Below are positions 54,489-63,977 of a stretch of 64,000 nt of DNA, piece by piece. Position 1 is the first letter of the stretch; every line of letters begins with the position of its first letter. Under the pieces are notes generated by a model. The model made no database searches. It was not told the DNA's origin and saw only the letters and a list, made by a program, of their open reading frames with translations. The position numbers were made by a program, and so were the translations under genes. Source of the DNA: Marinobacter arenosus (lineage in GTDB: Bacteria; Pseudomonadota; Gammaproteobacteria; Pseudomonadales; Oleiphilaceae); NCBI RefSeq assembly GCF_019264345.1, contig NZ_JAHVAO010000001.1:992001-1056000 (forward strand). Reading direction: 5' to 3'.

Positions 54489-55280
54489 TCAACGCGCTCC
54501 CGGCAGCAATGGTTGCTTGACCCGGAAAACCACATCATCCGGACTGGCCGATTCCGACCAGGGTTGACCGGCCAGATCCACCATGCGTTTGTAGACCCGG
54601 ACTTCCATCATGCCATTCCAGAGGATGCTGGTCTCCGCCGCCGGGCCGGTACCATCCTGCTCTGCCACGGTCAACGCGATTCCACCTTGAGTGGTGTCGA
54701 GGTTGGCCTGCATGGGCGGGAACCGTGCCTGGCCTGTCTGGTTACCCATGGGCCACTTGACCAGCCCCCCAGCCCATCGAGCAAAACCGTCAACACGCTC
54801 AATTCGGCCATCCGCCCACACCAGATTCAACCGATCAATGGTGACGTTGCCCTCGATCATGGCACCACCACTCCGGCGAATCAGCTCCTCAAACTCGCTG
54901 ACCACGACCTGGCCACGGGCATTGAGCTCGGCCCGCTCCGGCCAGCTAATCGTAACATCGCCCTCAACCGAAGATTGTGACGAAGCAACAGAAATGTCGA
55001 CCGGTAAGGACAGGTCGGTCAGGGACGGCCAGCCAAGATGCCAGTCAACACGCACCGGATAGCCTGCCACCATCATTCCCGCGGCACCCTTCCAGACCTG
55101 GCCGGAAACCTGTCGGACCTGCACCTGTTCCGGAAGGGGAACATGGGCCGAAGCCTGGTGCCAGACCCATCCTGCGGGTATCCAAACCACCAGTGCCACC
55201 GCATAGACGACCAGCCCCAACAGGACAAGGAGAATCACCTTGCCAGGGCGGAGAAAGGATTTGGGTTCGGCGTCACTCAT
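54489..55280 (-). CDS. gspN: Type II secretion system protein GspN
   Basis: Accessory type II secretion protein. The 263-residue protein has an N-terminal membrane span (VILLVLLGLVVYAVALVVWIPAG) and a beta-rich periplasmic domain of the GspN family (VRQVSGQVWKGAAGMMVAGYPVRVDWHLGWPSL). It is the first gene of a gspN-gspC-gspD unit; the core genes gspE to gspM are not in this window. The ATG at 55280 gives the conventional N-terminus (SDAEPKSFLRPGK). Confidence 0.86.
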   Translation of the reverse strand: MSDAEPKSFLRPGKVILLVLLGLVVYAVALVVWIPAGWVWHQASAHVPLPEQVQVRQVSGQVWKGAAGMMVAGYPVRVDWHLGWPSLTDLSLPVDISVASSQSSVEGDVTISWPERAELNARGQVVVSEFEELIRRSGGAMIEGNVTIDRLNLVWADGRIERVDGFARWAGGLVKWPMGNQTGQARFPPMQANLDTTQGGIALTVAEQDGTGPAAETSILWNGMMEVRVYKRMVDLAGQPWSESASPDDVVFRVKQPLLPGAR

Positions 55281-55351
55281 CGGGCCACACAAAGACAATT
55301 GGTCGGTAGCCGAGTCTAACAAAGGCCCGAGGCAAGTTCATGAGAAAAAAC

Positions 55352-55389
55352 AAAAACCCCGCGTCAGTGCGAACCGACGCGGGGTTTTT
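55352..55389 (-). terminator. Rho-independent terminator after groEL
   Basis: ACCCCGCGTC/GACGCGGGGT with a 10-base loop is flanked by A and T runs on both sides, 57 bases beyond the groEL stop and before gspN. Confidence 0.9.
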
Positions 55390-55445
55390 GAGGTCGATCG
55401 GGCGGCGCCTTGGCGTTCCAAGACGCGACCGGGATCAGGTCGGCA

Positions 55446-57116
<1,671 letters not shown>

Positions 57117-57176
57117 TTAAACCGAAGTTGTTGAATCAATCGGATTAATGAGGGTTTGTGCCGGTCGCCGGAGCGA

Positions 57177-57464
57177 TCACTCAAGCACGCCGTAAATGTC
57201 GTTCTCGCTCATGATGAGCAGTTCTTCACCGTCGACTTTTACGGTGTTTCCGGCGTACTGGCCAAAGACCACGGTGTCACCCACCTTGACCGCCAGCGCG
57301 CGGGTTTCGCCATTGTCCAGGATGCGACCGTTGCCGACAGCAACCACTTCACCCTGGGAAGGCTTCTCCTTGGCATTACCCGGCAGCACGATGCCACCCG
57401 CAGTTTTCTCTTCTTCTTCCTTACGGCGCACGACAACACGATCGTGTAGCGGACGAATTTTCAT
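57177..57464 (-). CDS. groES: Co-chaperonin GroES (10 kDa)
   Basis: Lid of the GroEL chamber. The 95-residue protein starts [33 protein letters not shown] spanning residues 2-34, including the mobile loop, and ends [11 protein letters not shown]. It is the first gene of groESL, with a heat-shock promoter about 150 bases upstream. Confidence 0.99.
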   Translation of the reverse strand: MKIRPLHDRVVVRRKEEEEKTAGGIVLPGNAKEKPSQGEVVAVGNGRILDNGETRALAVKVGDTVVFGQYAGNTVKVDGEELLIMSENDIYGVLE

Positions 57465-57615
57465 TGCTCGGTTTCTCCAGTAGTCAGATTAATGTGGCAA
57501 TGACATTTGCTGTTTAAAAAGGTCGGACTTGCAAAGCGTCATCCGGCCAAATTGCCCGGCTGCCTAACCTGCTGTTTTCCAGCCGTTATCAGCCTGCAGC
57601 GAACTTGTGCAACTT

Positions 57616-57643
57616 ATGTGGGGTTGGCGTAGGGGTTTTCAAC
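57616..57643 (-). promoter_or_regulatory. Sigma-32 (heat-shock) promoter of groESL
   Basis: On the minus strand GTTGAAA (57643-57637) and CCCCACAT (57623-57616) are 13 bases apart, close to the RpoH consensus (CTTGAAA-N13-CCCCATNT). The leader to groES is about 145 bases. No CIRCE-type inverted repeat was seen. Confidence 0.75.
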
Positions 57644-57663
57644 ACCCCGAATACAACTTTTTT

Positions 57664-58206
57664 TCACTTTTTTTCGATGCGATCCCGGTCAGATTCGGTT
57701 TCGTCCTCATACTCGCCCTCGATGATGTTGCCATCACTATCACGGTCAAACGGGCGCTGCTGGCCGAAAGGATTCTCACGATTGCCGAACGGGTCCTGAC
57801 CAAAGGGACTCTGGCCACCTCCGGCGCGAAAATAGAAGCCCCGGCTCTGGCCGGAAACCACCATCCGCTTCAAGGCCTGCGCAGCGAGCCAGTGACGGGT
57901 GCCCGGTATGAGGCAGAGAAAGCCGATCGTGTCTGTAATGAAGCCCGGCGTCAGCAACAGCGCACCGCCCACGGCCAGAATCAGGCCCTCAGCCACCTCT
58001 TTTGCGGGTAACTCTCCGCTATTCAGGCGTTGATTGGCTCTCAGCAGCGTGGCGAGCCCCTGCTGGCGCAGCAGCCAGGCGCCAATGACCGCGGTCAACA
58101 GCACCAATCCAACGGTATTCAACACGCCGATTATGCCCCCGACCTTGATGAGCACCGCCATCTCGGCGATCGGCATGACAATGAAGAGAAACAGAAACAC
58201 AGACAT
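57664..58206 (-). CDS. fxsA: FxsA family cytoplasmic membrane protein
   Basis: A 180-residue inner-membrane protein. Spans lie at about residues 2-20 (SVFLFLFIVMPIAEMAVLI), 25-45 and 75-110 (EGLILAVGGALLLTPGFITDTIGFLCLIPG, containing the conserved GGALLLTPGFITD motif). A Gly/Asn/Asp-rich C-terminal tail follows. In E. coli FxsA affects phage T7 exclusion by F; its normal role is unknown. It lies upstream of groESL, a common neighbourhood. The ATG at 58206 is chosen because the family N-terminus begins there; the frame runs back to 58398 into the SDR gene. Confidence 0.9.
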   Translation of the reverse strand: MSVFLFLFIVMPIAEMAVLIKVGGIIGVLNTVGLVLLTAVIGAWLLRQQGLATLLRANQRLNSGELPAKEVAEGLILAVGGALLLTPGFITDTIGFLCLIPGTRHWLAAQALKRMVVSGQSRGFYFRAGGGQSPFGQDPFGNRENPFGQQRPFDRDSDGNIIEGEYEDETESDRDRIEKK

Positions 58207-58240
58207 CAGGCCCTCACGGTCTGAAAGGAATTTAAGAAGG

Positions 58241-58251
58241 TCTGGTATACT
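58241..58251 (+). promoter_or_regulatory. Candidate extended -10 promoter for the SDR gene
   Basis: TGGTATACT contains an extended -10 (TGN before TATACT, 58246-58251); no good -35 box is present. The predicted leader is about 110 bases. Confidence 0.4.
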
Positions 58252-58370
58252 CCCAGCCCCTCTGTTTTGGACAAGAAGCCACACCAGTGGCTCAATGCAA
58301 TCACGCCGAGCGGCGGATTTGGGACACACGGCAAACGTAAACCACCTGATAACAGTAGTTAGGGCAAAAC

Positions 58371-59132
58371 ATGAAACTTCAAGATTCCGTAATCGCAATC
58401 ACTGGTGGCGGTCAGGGCCTGGGTCGCGCCATGGCCGAGTTCCTGGCAGCCCGGGGCGCAAAGCTCGCGCTCATCGATCTTATGCCAGAGAAACTCGACG
58501 AAGCCGTAGCCGCCTGCAAAGCCGCGGGGGTGGAGGCAAAGAGCTACGTCTGCAACGTGGCGAAGGAGGAAGATGTCGAGCAAACCTTCGCGGCCATTGT
58601 GAGCGACTTCGGCCAGCTCAACGGTCTGATTAATAACGCCGGCATCCTGCGGGACGGCCTGATGGTCAAGGTCAAGGATGGCCAGGTTGAGAAGCGCATG
58701 GAACTGTCCCAATGGCAGTCGGTTATTGACGTCAACCTCACCGGTGTTTTCCTGTGCGGCCGGGAAGCGGCTACCCAAATGATCAAGAACGGCGACCAGG
58801 GCGTGATCATCAACATTGCCTCAATTTCCCGCGCGGGGAATATGGGACAGAGCAACTACTCTGCCGCCAAGGCGGGTGTGTCTGCCCTGGTTCCAGTGTG
58901 GGCCAAGGAGCTGGCGCGTTATGGCATTCGCTGCATGGGCATTGCGCCGGGCTTTATCGAAACCGAGATGACCGCCTCCATGAAACCGGAAGCGCTGGAG
59001 AAGATGACCGCGGGGATTCCTCTCAAGCGCATGGGCAAGCCGGAGGAGATTGCTTCGGCGGCGGCGTTTATTTTCGAGAACGATTATGTGTCGGGGCGGA
59101 TGATTGAGGTTGATGGGGCGCTTCGGCTCTAA
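58371..59132 (+). CDS. Short-chain dehydrogenase, FabG-like 3-oxoacyl reductase
   Basis: A 253-residue classical SDR. The cofactor loop TGGGQGLGRAMA, the NNAGILRDG motif, Ser in NIASISRAG and YSAAKAG (Tyr-xxx-Lys) are intact. Asp in LIDLM after the second strand suggests NAD(H) preference. The PGFIETEMTASM segment is typical of FabG-type enzymes acting on ACP or CoA thioesters. It is a single-gene unit divergent from fxsA; the exact substrate is unknown. Confidence 0.9.
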   Translation: MKLQDSVIAITGGGQGLGRAMAEFLAARGAKLALIDLMPEKLDEAVAACKAAGVEAKSYVCNVAKEEDVEQTFAAIVSDFGQLNGLINNAGILRDGLMVKVKDGQVEKRMELSQWQSVIDVNLTGVFLCGREAATQMIKNGDQGVIINIASISRAGNMGQSNYSAAKAGVSALVPVWAKELARYGIRCMGIAPGFIETEMTASMKPEALEKMTAGIPLKRMGKPEEIASAAAFIFENDYVSGRMIEVDGALRL

Positions 59133-59182
59133 TCCTTTTTCTTGCCTGCCTTTTCGCTAGCCTTCGAATGACGGGGGCTAGC

Positions 59183-59269
59183 CGTGGGATGGGAAGCCTT
59201 TTCTTCTGGAACACGAACTCGCTGCGCTCAGACATCTTTGTTCCGGCAGAAAAGGCTTCCCACCCCACG
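59183..59269. repeat. 87-bp imperfect inverted repeat (REP/MITE-like element)
   Basis: Two 30-base arms (59183-59212 and 59240-59269) match at 27 of 30 positions when one is reversed. They flank a 27-base centre containing ACTCGCTGCGCTCAGA. The repeat fills most of the 178-base gap between the SDR and ATL genes and carries no coding potential. It lacks a U-run, so it is probably a mobile palindromic repeat or structured mRNA end rather than a simple terminator. Confidence 0.8.
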
Positions 59270-59310
59270 ACCGATGAACTGCATCCTTTTCGCTGAAAAG
59301 ACTTTGATAA

Positions 59311-59619
59311 CTAGGGCTGCCAACGGAATTGGCGCATTAATACCCTTCCATCGACGACTTCTACGCCTTCCTGTTCCAGCAATTCCTTTTGCTTTAGATA
59401 CGTCGGAGAACCTTCGGGAAAGGCGATCTGGCCGTTGGTGCGCAGCACTCTATACCAGGGCACAGAATGGCCTGCCGGGAGCTTTCCCAGGGCACGGCCG
59501 ATGTAACGGGCCTGGCGCCCCAAGCCGGCCATGTCGGCGACCTGCCCGTAGCTTGCCACCTTGCCCTTCGGGATGGAGAGAACCACCTGCCAGATCTTTT
59601 GATCCTTGGTTGGCTCCAT
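59311..59619 (-). CDS. Alkyltransferase-like protein (ATL), MGMT family
   Basis: A 102-residue protein with the DNA-binding domain of O6-alkylguanine-DNA alkyltransferase (IPKGKVASYGQVADMAG, then RYIGRALGKLPAG). At the active site VPWYRVLRTNG has Trp55 where the alkyl-accepting Cys would be. Such ATL proteins bind alkylated guanine, flip it out and recruit nucleotide excision repair without removing the alkyl group. The Tyr24 and Arg38 base-flipping residues appear conserved. It starts four bases after the ampG stop. Confidence 0.9.
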   Translation of the reverse strand: MEPTKDQKIWQVVLSIPKGKVASYGQVADMAGLGRQARYIGRALGKLPAGHSVPWYRVLRTNGQIAFPEGSPTYLKQKELLEQEGVEVVDGRVLMRQFRWQP

Positions 59620-59622
59620 GAC

Positions 59623-61041
59623 TCAGGACTCCTTTAATGCAGCTTTCTCGTCCGGCTCGACCTGCTCGGCCTTTCGTGGTGCCAGCGCATCCAGGCGCTC
59701 CCCCTGGCGGATCATGAAGATCGCCAACAGTATGGCCGGCACACCCATGACGCCGGCCACGAAGAAAAACTGGGCGTACCCGAAGTCGGCCACCACCATG
59801 CCTGAAAAACCGCCAAGGAACTTGCCGGGAAGGGTCATCAGGGAACTGAACAGAGCGTACTGAGTTGCCGTGAAGGAGGCACTGGTCATGCTGGACAGCC
59901 AGGCGATGAGCGCGACGTTGGCGATGCCCCCGCTCAGGTTGTCGGCGCTGACCACGGCCGCCAGCGTAATCACGTTCGGCGGGTACTGGGCAAGCAGGAC
60001 GAACAGCAGGTTGGTTGCTGCAGTCATCACTGCCCCCAGCAACAGAATCCTGCGAACGCCGTACCGCACCACCATAACCCCACCGGCCAGCGAACCGGCG
60101 ATGGTCATGAAGAAACCGAAGATCTTGGTGACATCCGCCACCTGGGTCTTGCTGAAGCCCATGAAGTCCAGATAGAAGGGGTTAGCCATTACCCCCATGG
60201 CAATGTCGGAAATCCGGTAAACCGCGACCATCACCAGGATAAGAACCGCCAGCTCTTTGTAGCGCTTAAAGAAATCGAGGAACGGGCCGGCGACGGCGGC
60301 ATAGAACCAGCCGACAAGTCGTGCGAGGCGCGGATTGAGGTGGCCACGCTTTTCCGCTTCCTGTTCGATTTTGTGGGCGATGTCCTGGGCGGCGGCGAAG
60401 TGGTTAACCGCCGGCTCGCGAACAATCAGCACCGTCAGGGCTCCGACACCGACCAGGCAGGCCATTACCTGGTAGGACACCTGCCAGGAAAAGAATTCCG
60501 CCAGATACAGCGCGCCGGCACCGGCCACCAGTAGTGCAAGCCGGTAGCCGAAGATGTAGGTGGCCGCCAGCGCCGCCTGCAGCCGTTCTTCGGCGATTTC
60601 TATGCGATAGGCATCAATGGCAACATCCTGGGTGGCCGAGGAAAACGCGACCATAAGACCACACAGGGCCATCATTTCCGGTGCCGTCGTGGCGTCAACA
60701 TTGGCCATCAGGTAGAGGCCGCCGGCAATACCTGCTTGAGCCAGGATGATCCAGCTTCGGCGCTTACCCAGCAACCGGTCCAATACGGGCAGCTTCAGCC
60801 GATCCACCACCGGCGCCCAGAAAACCTTGATGGAATAGGTTATCCCCAGCCAGCTGAAAAAGCCGATGGTGGCGGTTTCCACGCCCACATCGGCCAAACG
60901 CGCGTTCAGGGTCGAGAACACCAGCAGGAAAGGAAGCCCTGCCGAAAACCCAAGAAACAGGAGGGCGATGACCTGCCAGCGAGTGTAGGTGTAGAAGGTG
61001 TCCCTGAGCAGGGCGCGGCGGTCGCTGGAAAGAATGGTCAA
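59623..61041 (-). CDS. ampG: AmpG-type muropeptide permease (MFS)
   Basis: A 472-residue inner-membrane transporter with about 12-14 spans, importing anhydro-muropeptides for cell-wall recycling. Family features are the N-terminal RWQVIALLFLGFSAGLPFLLVFSTL stretch (about residues 18-42), the short loop VDRLKLPVLDRLLGKRRSW and the ATQDVAIDAYRIE motif after the fourth span. In bacteria with inducible AmpC it affects beta-lactam response; no ampC or ampR is nearby. It is followed closely by the ATL gene. Confidence 0.88.
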   Translation of the reverse strand: MTILSSDRRALLRDTFYTYTRWQVIALLFLGFSAGLPFLLVFSTLNARLADVGVETATIGFFSWLGITYSIKVFWAPVVDRLKLPVLDRLLGKRRSWIILAQAGIAGGLYLMANVDATTAPEMMALCGLMVAFSSATQDVAIDAYRIEIAEERLQAALAATYIFGYRLALLVAGAGALYLAEFFSWQVSYQVMACLVGVGALTVLIVREPAVNHFAAAQDIAHKIEQEAEKRGHLNPRLARLVGWFYAAVAGPFLDFFKRYKELAVLILVMVAVYRISDIAMGVMANPFYLDFMGFSKTQVADVTKIFGFFMTIAGSLAGGVMVVRYGVRRILLLGAVMTAATNLLFVLLAQYPPNVITLAAVVSADNLSGGIANVALIAWLSSMTSASFTATQYALFSSLMTLPGKFLGGFSGMVVADFGYAQFFFVAGVMGVPAILLAIFMIRQGERLDALAPRKAEQVEPDEKAALKES

Positions 61042-61050
61042 GTCTCCGGA

Positions 61051-61533
61051 TCAGTCTCGAAAATTGTTGAACTGCAACGGAATATCCAGATCTGCCTCGC
61101 GCAACATGGCAATGGCAGTCTGCAGGTCGTCCCGCTTCTTGCCGTTCACCCGGACCTTGTCGCCCTGGATACTGGCCTGCACCTTGAGTTTGGCGTCCTT
61201 GATCATCTTCACGATCTTCTTCGCCATGTCCGTCTCGATGCCCTGTTTCAGGACCAGGTGCTGCTTTACCAGCTTGCCGGATTTGCTTTCACCGTCCTCG
61301 CTGATCGCGCGGCTGTCCACGTTGCGTTTGGCAAAGGCCATCCGCAGGATTTCCATGAGTTGTTCAAGCTGGAAGTCCTGCTCGGCACTGATGGTGATGC
61401 CCTTGTCATCCTGCTCGATGTCCGCCTGCACGTTCTTGAAATCCCAGCGATTGCCCAGCTCGCGTTTGGCCTGGTCCACCGCATTGGTGACTTCGTGCAT
61501 ATCAATTTCAGAAACTATGTCAAAAGAAGGCAT
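61051..61533 (-). CDS. yajQ: YajQ family nucleotide-binding protein
   Basis: A 160-residue protein of the YajQ family, starting MPSFDIVSEIDMHEVTNAVDQ and containing NRWDFKN, KQGIETDMAKKIVKMIKD and SIQGDKVRVNGKKRDDLQ. Members bind c-di-GMP in Xanthomonas and Pseudomonas and act with transcription factors; in E. coli it binds nucleotides and tRNA. It lies nine bases upstream of ampG on the same strand, suggesting one transcript. Confidence 0.94.
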   Translation of the reverse strand: MPSFDIVSEIDMHEVTNAVDQAKRELGNRWDFKNVQADIEQDDKGITISAEQDFQLEQLMEILRMAFAKRNVDSRAISEDGESKSGKLVKQHLVLKQGIETDMAKKIVKMIKDAKLKVQASIQGDKVRVNGKKRDDLQTAIAMLREADLDIPLQFNNFRD

Positions 61534-61562
61534 GGTCGTTATTCTCCGGCAGCCACTGGGGG

Positions 61563-61568
61563 TATACT
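61563..61568 (+). promoter_or_regulatory. Candidate -10 box (TATACT) before the response regulator
   Basis: TATACT lies about 115 bases before the response-regulator start; a -35 match (TTATTC, 61539-61544) is weak. Confidence 0.3.
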
Positions 61569-61684
61569 GTGGCCTTTATTTATTCCCGAATGGTCAAGGT
61601 GCCAAAGCATAGCAAGACCCACGCCGGACCGCATCTGGCAAAGGGCGCCGCATTCGACAATGGACTGGTGAGAAGTAGATAACA

Positions 61685-62656
61685 ATGCCAAACCTGGACC
61701 TACCCATACTCGTAGTAGATGACGCCAAATTCAGCAGTATGGTGGTTGGCCGTACCTTGCGAAATGCCGGTTATCGCGACGTACGCATCGTCAACAACGC
61801 CACTGCTGCACTTGAGTTGATCGAACAGCGCCCGGTCAGCGTCCTGATTGCCGACTGGCTGATGCCGGAAATGGATGGCCTGGAGCTCACAGATCACGTC
61901 CGGCAACAGGACGAGCAGAACAACCACTACACCTATGTGATTCTGCTCACGGCGCGGGAGAGCGTCGAGGCGCTCTCCGAAGCGTTCGACCGGGGCGTGG
62001 ACGACTTCATCTACAAGTCCGACATGACCAAGCAGCTGATCCCGCGGATCTTCGCCGCAGATCGAATGGCCGATCGCCAGAACACACTGCTGAAAGCGAA
62101 TTCCCTGCTGATTGAAAACAACCGGGAACTCGAGGCGACCAACATCATCGATCTCGAAACCAGCCTCTGTAACAACAAGTATGGCCGCGAACGCCTCGCC
62201 AAAATGCTGCGCCATGCCGAATCCCGGGGTGGCTCATGCGCCTATGTACTGTGCGGCATTCGCAACTGGCAAGATCTCAAACGGAAGCATCCACCAACGG
62301 TGATGAGCGAACTGGCCGTTGGCATCGCCCGGCGCCTAAGCACCCTGATTCGACCGATTGACGTGCTGTGCCGGGTGGGCGACAACCAGTTCGCCATCAT
62401 TGCGTACTTCCCCAACAGCGACCATTGCACAACCACTGCGTTCCGACGGGTATTCGACGGCATCAATCACAAGGCACTTAAAACCACCGCAGGCTATATC
62501 TCCGTGGAAGCGGGCATGGTGCTTTGCCGGGCCGATGCCCAGAAAGGCACGCCGTCAGTACAGGAGATGGAGCGCACCGCCGTTCAGGGTCTGGTGGATG
62601 CCTATGAAACCCGGCGATTTACAGAAACGGCGCCGGAGATCACCGAGGACGCGTGA
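61685..62656 (+). CDS. Response regulator with degenerate GGDEF-like domain
   Basis: A 323-residue protein. The N-terminal receiver (residues 5-125) has Asp57 as phosphoacceptor in VLIADWLMPEMDG. A helical linker (about 130-155) leads to a GGDEF-fold domain (about 155-305), where the signature is VGDNQF and the preceding catalytic elements are poorly kept, so cyclase activity is unlikely. No partner kinase is adjacent. It could be a c-di-GMP receptor or signalling scaffold; the output is unknown. Confidence 0.8.
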   Translation: MPNLDLPILVVDDAKFSSMVVGRTLRNAGYRDVRIVNNATAALELIEQRPVSVLIADWLMPEMDGLELTDHVRQQDEQNNHYTYVILLTARESVEALSEAFDRGVDDFIYKSDMTKQLIPRIFAADRMADRQNTLLKANSLLIENNRELEATNIIDLETSLCNNKYGRERLAKMLRHAESRGGSCAYVLCGIRNWQDLKRKHPPTVMSELAVGIARRLSTLIRPIDVLCRVGDNQFAIIAYFPNSDHCTTTAFRRVFDGINHKALKTTAGYISVEAGMVLCRADAQKGTPSVQEMERTAVQGLVDAYETRRFTETAPEITEDA

Positions 62657-62710
62657 TACCCAGCTGACCACTTTTCGAACAATCTGTAACAGTGCGACAC
62701 ACATCACAAA

Positions 62711-62892
62711 CAGACACGGCCGAGCGAAAGCCCTATTCTGCAATTGTGGATTTAAGCAGTATCCCCCATGGCGGAGGAGCCGTGCAGTACCTCCGCCGCC
62801 AAATGGGGAAAACGATCCACCGGATTAACGAATTTTTCAGGCACTTTCGTTCTTTCCTTATTTTGGGCCAGCTGATCTAGCTGGCCTTTTTA
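62711..62892 (+). ncRNA. Candidate structured small RNA with its own promoter and terminator
   Basis: CAGACA (62711-62716) and TATTCT (62734-62739) are 17 bases apart and predict a start near 62746. From there a 14-base-pair hairpin spans 62764-62808 (CCCCAT plus GGCGGAGG, pairing with CCTCCGCC and ATGGGG, with a 5-base bulge). The transcript would end at the intrinsic terminator at 62866-62892, giving about 145 bases. It matches no RNA family I recognise. It could instead be a long 3' leader of the response-regulator mRNA. Confidence 0.45.
62866..62892 (+). terminator. Rho-independent terminator
   Basis: GGCCAGCT/AGCTGGCC with a 5-base loop is followed by five T. It ends either the response-regulator mRNA, about 210 bases after its stop, or the candidate small RNA. 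Confidence 0.9.
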
Positions 62893-62913
62893 TTGTGTGT
62901 TTCCAAATTCCGG

Positions 62914-62919
62914 TATACT
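62914..62919 (+). promoter_or_regulatory. Candidate -10 box (TATACT) for the AraC-type gene
   Basis: TATACT lies about 40 bases before the ATG at 62956, just after the terminator. The -35 region (TTGTGT) is weak, as expected for an activated or weak regulator promoter. Confidence 0.4.
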
Positions 62920-62955
62920 CGGCCCATAACGATTCAAATAAGCCGTGCTGTAGCC

Positions 62956-63975
62956 ATGACATCCCTTGGAACCGCCTCTGTCGCAGCCTTGCGGCAATAC
63001 GTTCGCGCCGCCGAATCCGCCGGCGAGGACACCGATGCCCTGTTCAAACGGACGGGACTGAACCCGGACATCCTGGCGACGGACGACGGCCGCATCCCGG
63101 GCGAGCAACTCCAGAAGTTCATCCATCTCCTGTACGAACAGACCGGCAACCCGATTCTCGGGCTGGAAACTGGCGATTTCGTACAACCCGGCTCCTACAG
63201 CGTTCTCGGTTACATCACCATGAGCTGCGCCACGCTGGGGGAAGCCGTGGCCCGGATTGCCCCGTTCGAAAAACTCGTTGGTGACATGGGCACCACCAGC
63301 CTTGCCATCAATGGCGATGAGATCACGCTCACCTGGACCTGTCACTTCACCGATCCCGTCGTACGCCCTCACCTGGTCGACAATGTATTTTCGTCCTGGG
63401 TGAATTATGCCCGATGGCTGGCCGACAACCGCACCGCCTCACCCTCCCGTGTTTGCCTGCGGCGGCCATCCCCGGGCCAGGCGCTGGAGCAGGCCTATCA
63501 GGAACGCTGGCGTTGCCCTGTCCTGTTCGGTGCCGACGAGGACAGCGTTAGCCTGAAAAAGGATCTGCTGGAAACGCGCCTGCGACAACCGGACCCGCTG
63601 CTGCGGAAAACCCTCGAGGCCCACGCGCTTACCCAGCTTGCCGCCCTGGATACCGACAGCGATCTGATTTCCCGGGTAAAGCACAGCATCCAGCAGCAAC
63701 TCATGCACGGGATCACGCGGCAGGACATGGTGGCGGAGGATCTGCGGATGACCAGTCGCACCCTGCAGCGCAAACTGAGCCAGGATGGGGTGTCCTATCA
63801 GAAACTTCTGGATGAGGTTCGGCTGAAAATGGCGGAGGATTATCTGCTCAACAGCGAGCTGGCAATTCCGGACATTGCATTACGGCTGGGATACAGTGAA
63901 ACCACGTCGTTCCACCGCAAGTTCAAGGCCGTAAAAGGCAAGACGCCCGGAGAGTTCCGGGCGTCCAGAGACTGA
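62956..63975 (+). CDS. AraC family transcriptional regulator (arabinose-binding-domain type)
   Basis: A 339-residue regulator. The N-terminal 190 residues form an Arabinose_bd-type domain (SVAALRQYVRAAESAGEDTD, then FVQPGSYSVLGYITMSCATLGEAV). The C-terminal AraC helix-turn-helix pair includes MVAEDLRMTSRTLQRKLSQDG, then IPDIALRLGYSETTSFHRKFK. Pseudomonad relatives respond to amino-acid or lipid-type ligands and usually control a nearby operon. The ATG at 62956 is chosen for homologous length; the frame extends back to 62893 through the terminator end. Confidence 0.9.
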   Translation: MTSLGTASVAALRQYVRAAESAGEDTDALFKRTGLNPDILATDDGRIPGEQLQKFIHLLYEQTGNPILGLETGDFVQPGSYSVLGYITMSCATLGEAVARIAPFEKLVGDMGTTSLAINGDEITLTWTCHFTDPVVRPHLVDNVFSSWVNYARWLADNRTASPSRVCLRRPSPGQALEQAYQERWRCPVLFGADEDSVSLKKDLLETRLRQPDPLLRKTLEAHALTQLAALDTDSDLISRVKHSIQQQLMHGITRQDMVAEDLRMTSRTLQRKLSQDGVSYQKLLDEVRLKMAEDYLLNSELAIPDIALRLGYSETTSFHRKFKAVKGKTPGEFRASRD

Positions 63976-63977
63976 CG

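Noticed and set aside
62692..62880. 62-residue frame between the response regulator and the AraC gene
   Set aside because: It ends inside the terminator loop, has no ribosome site, and the stretch is better explained as structured RNA; a small protein is not fully excluded.
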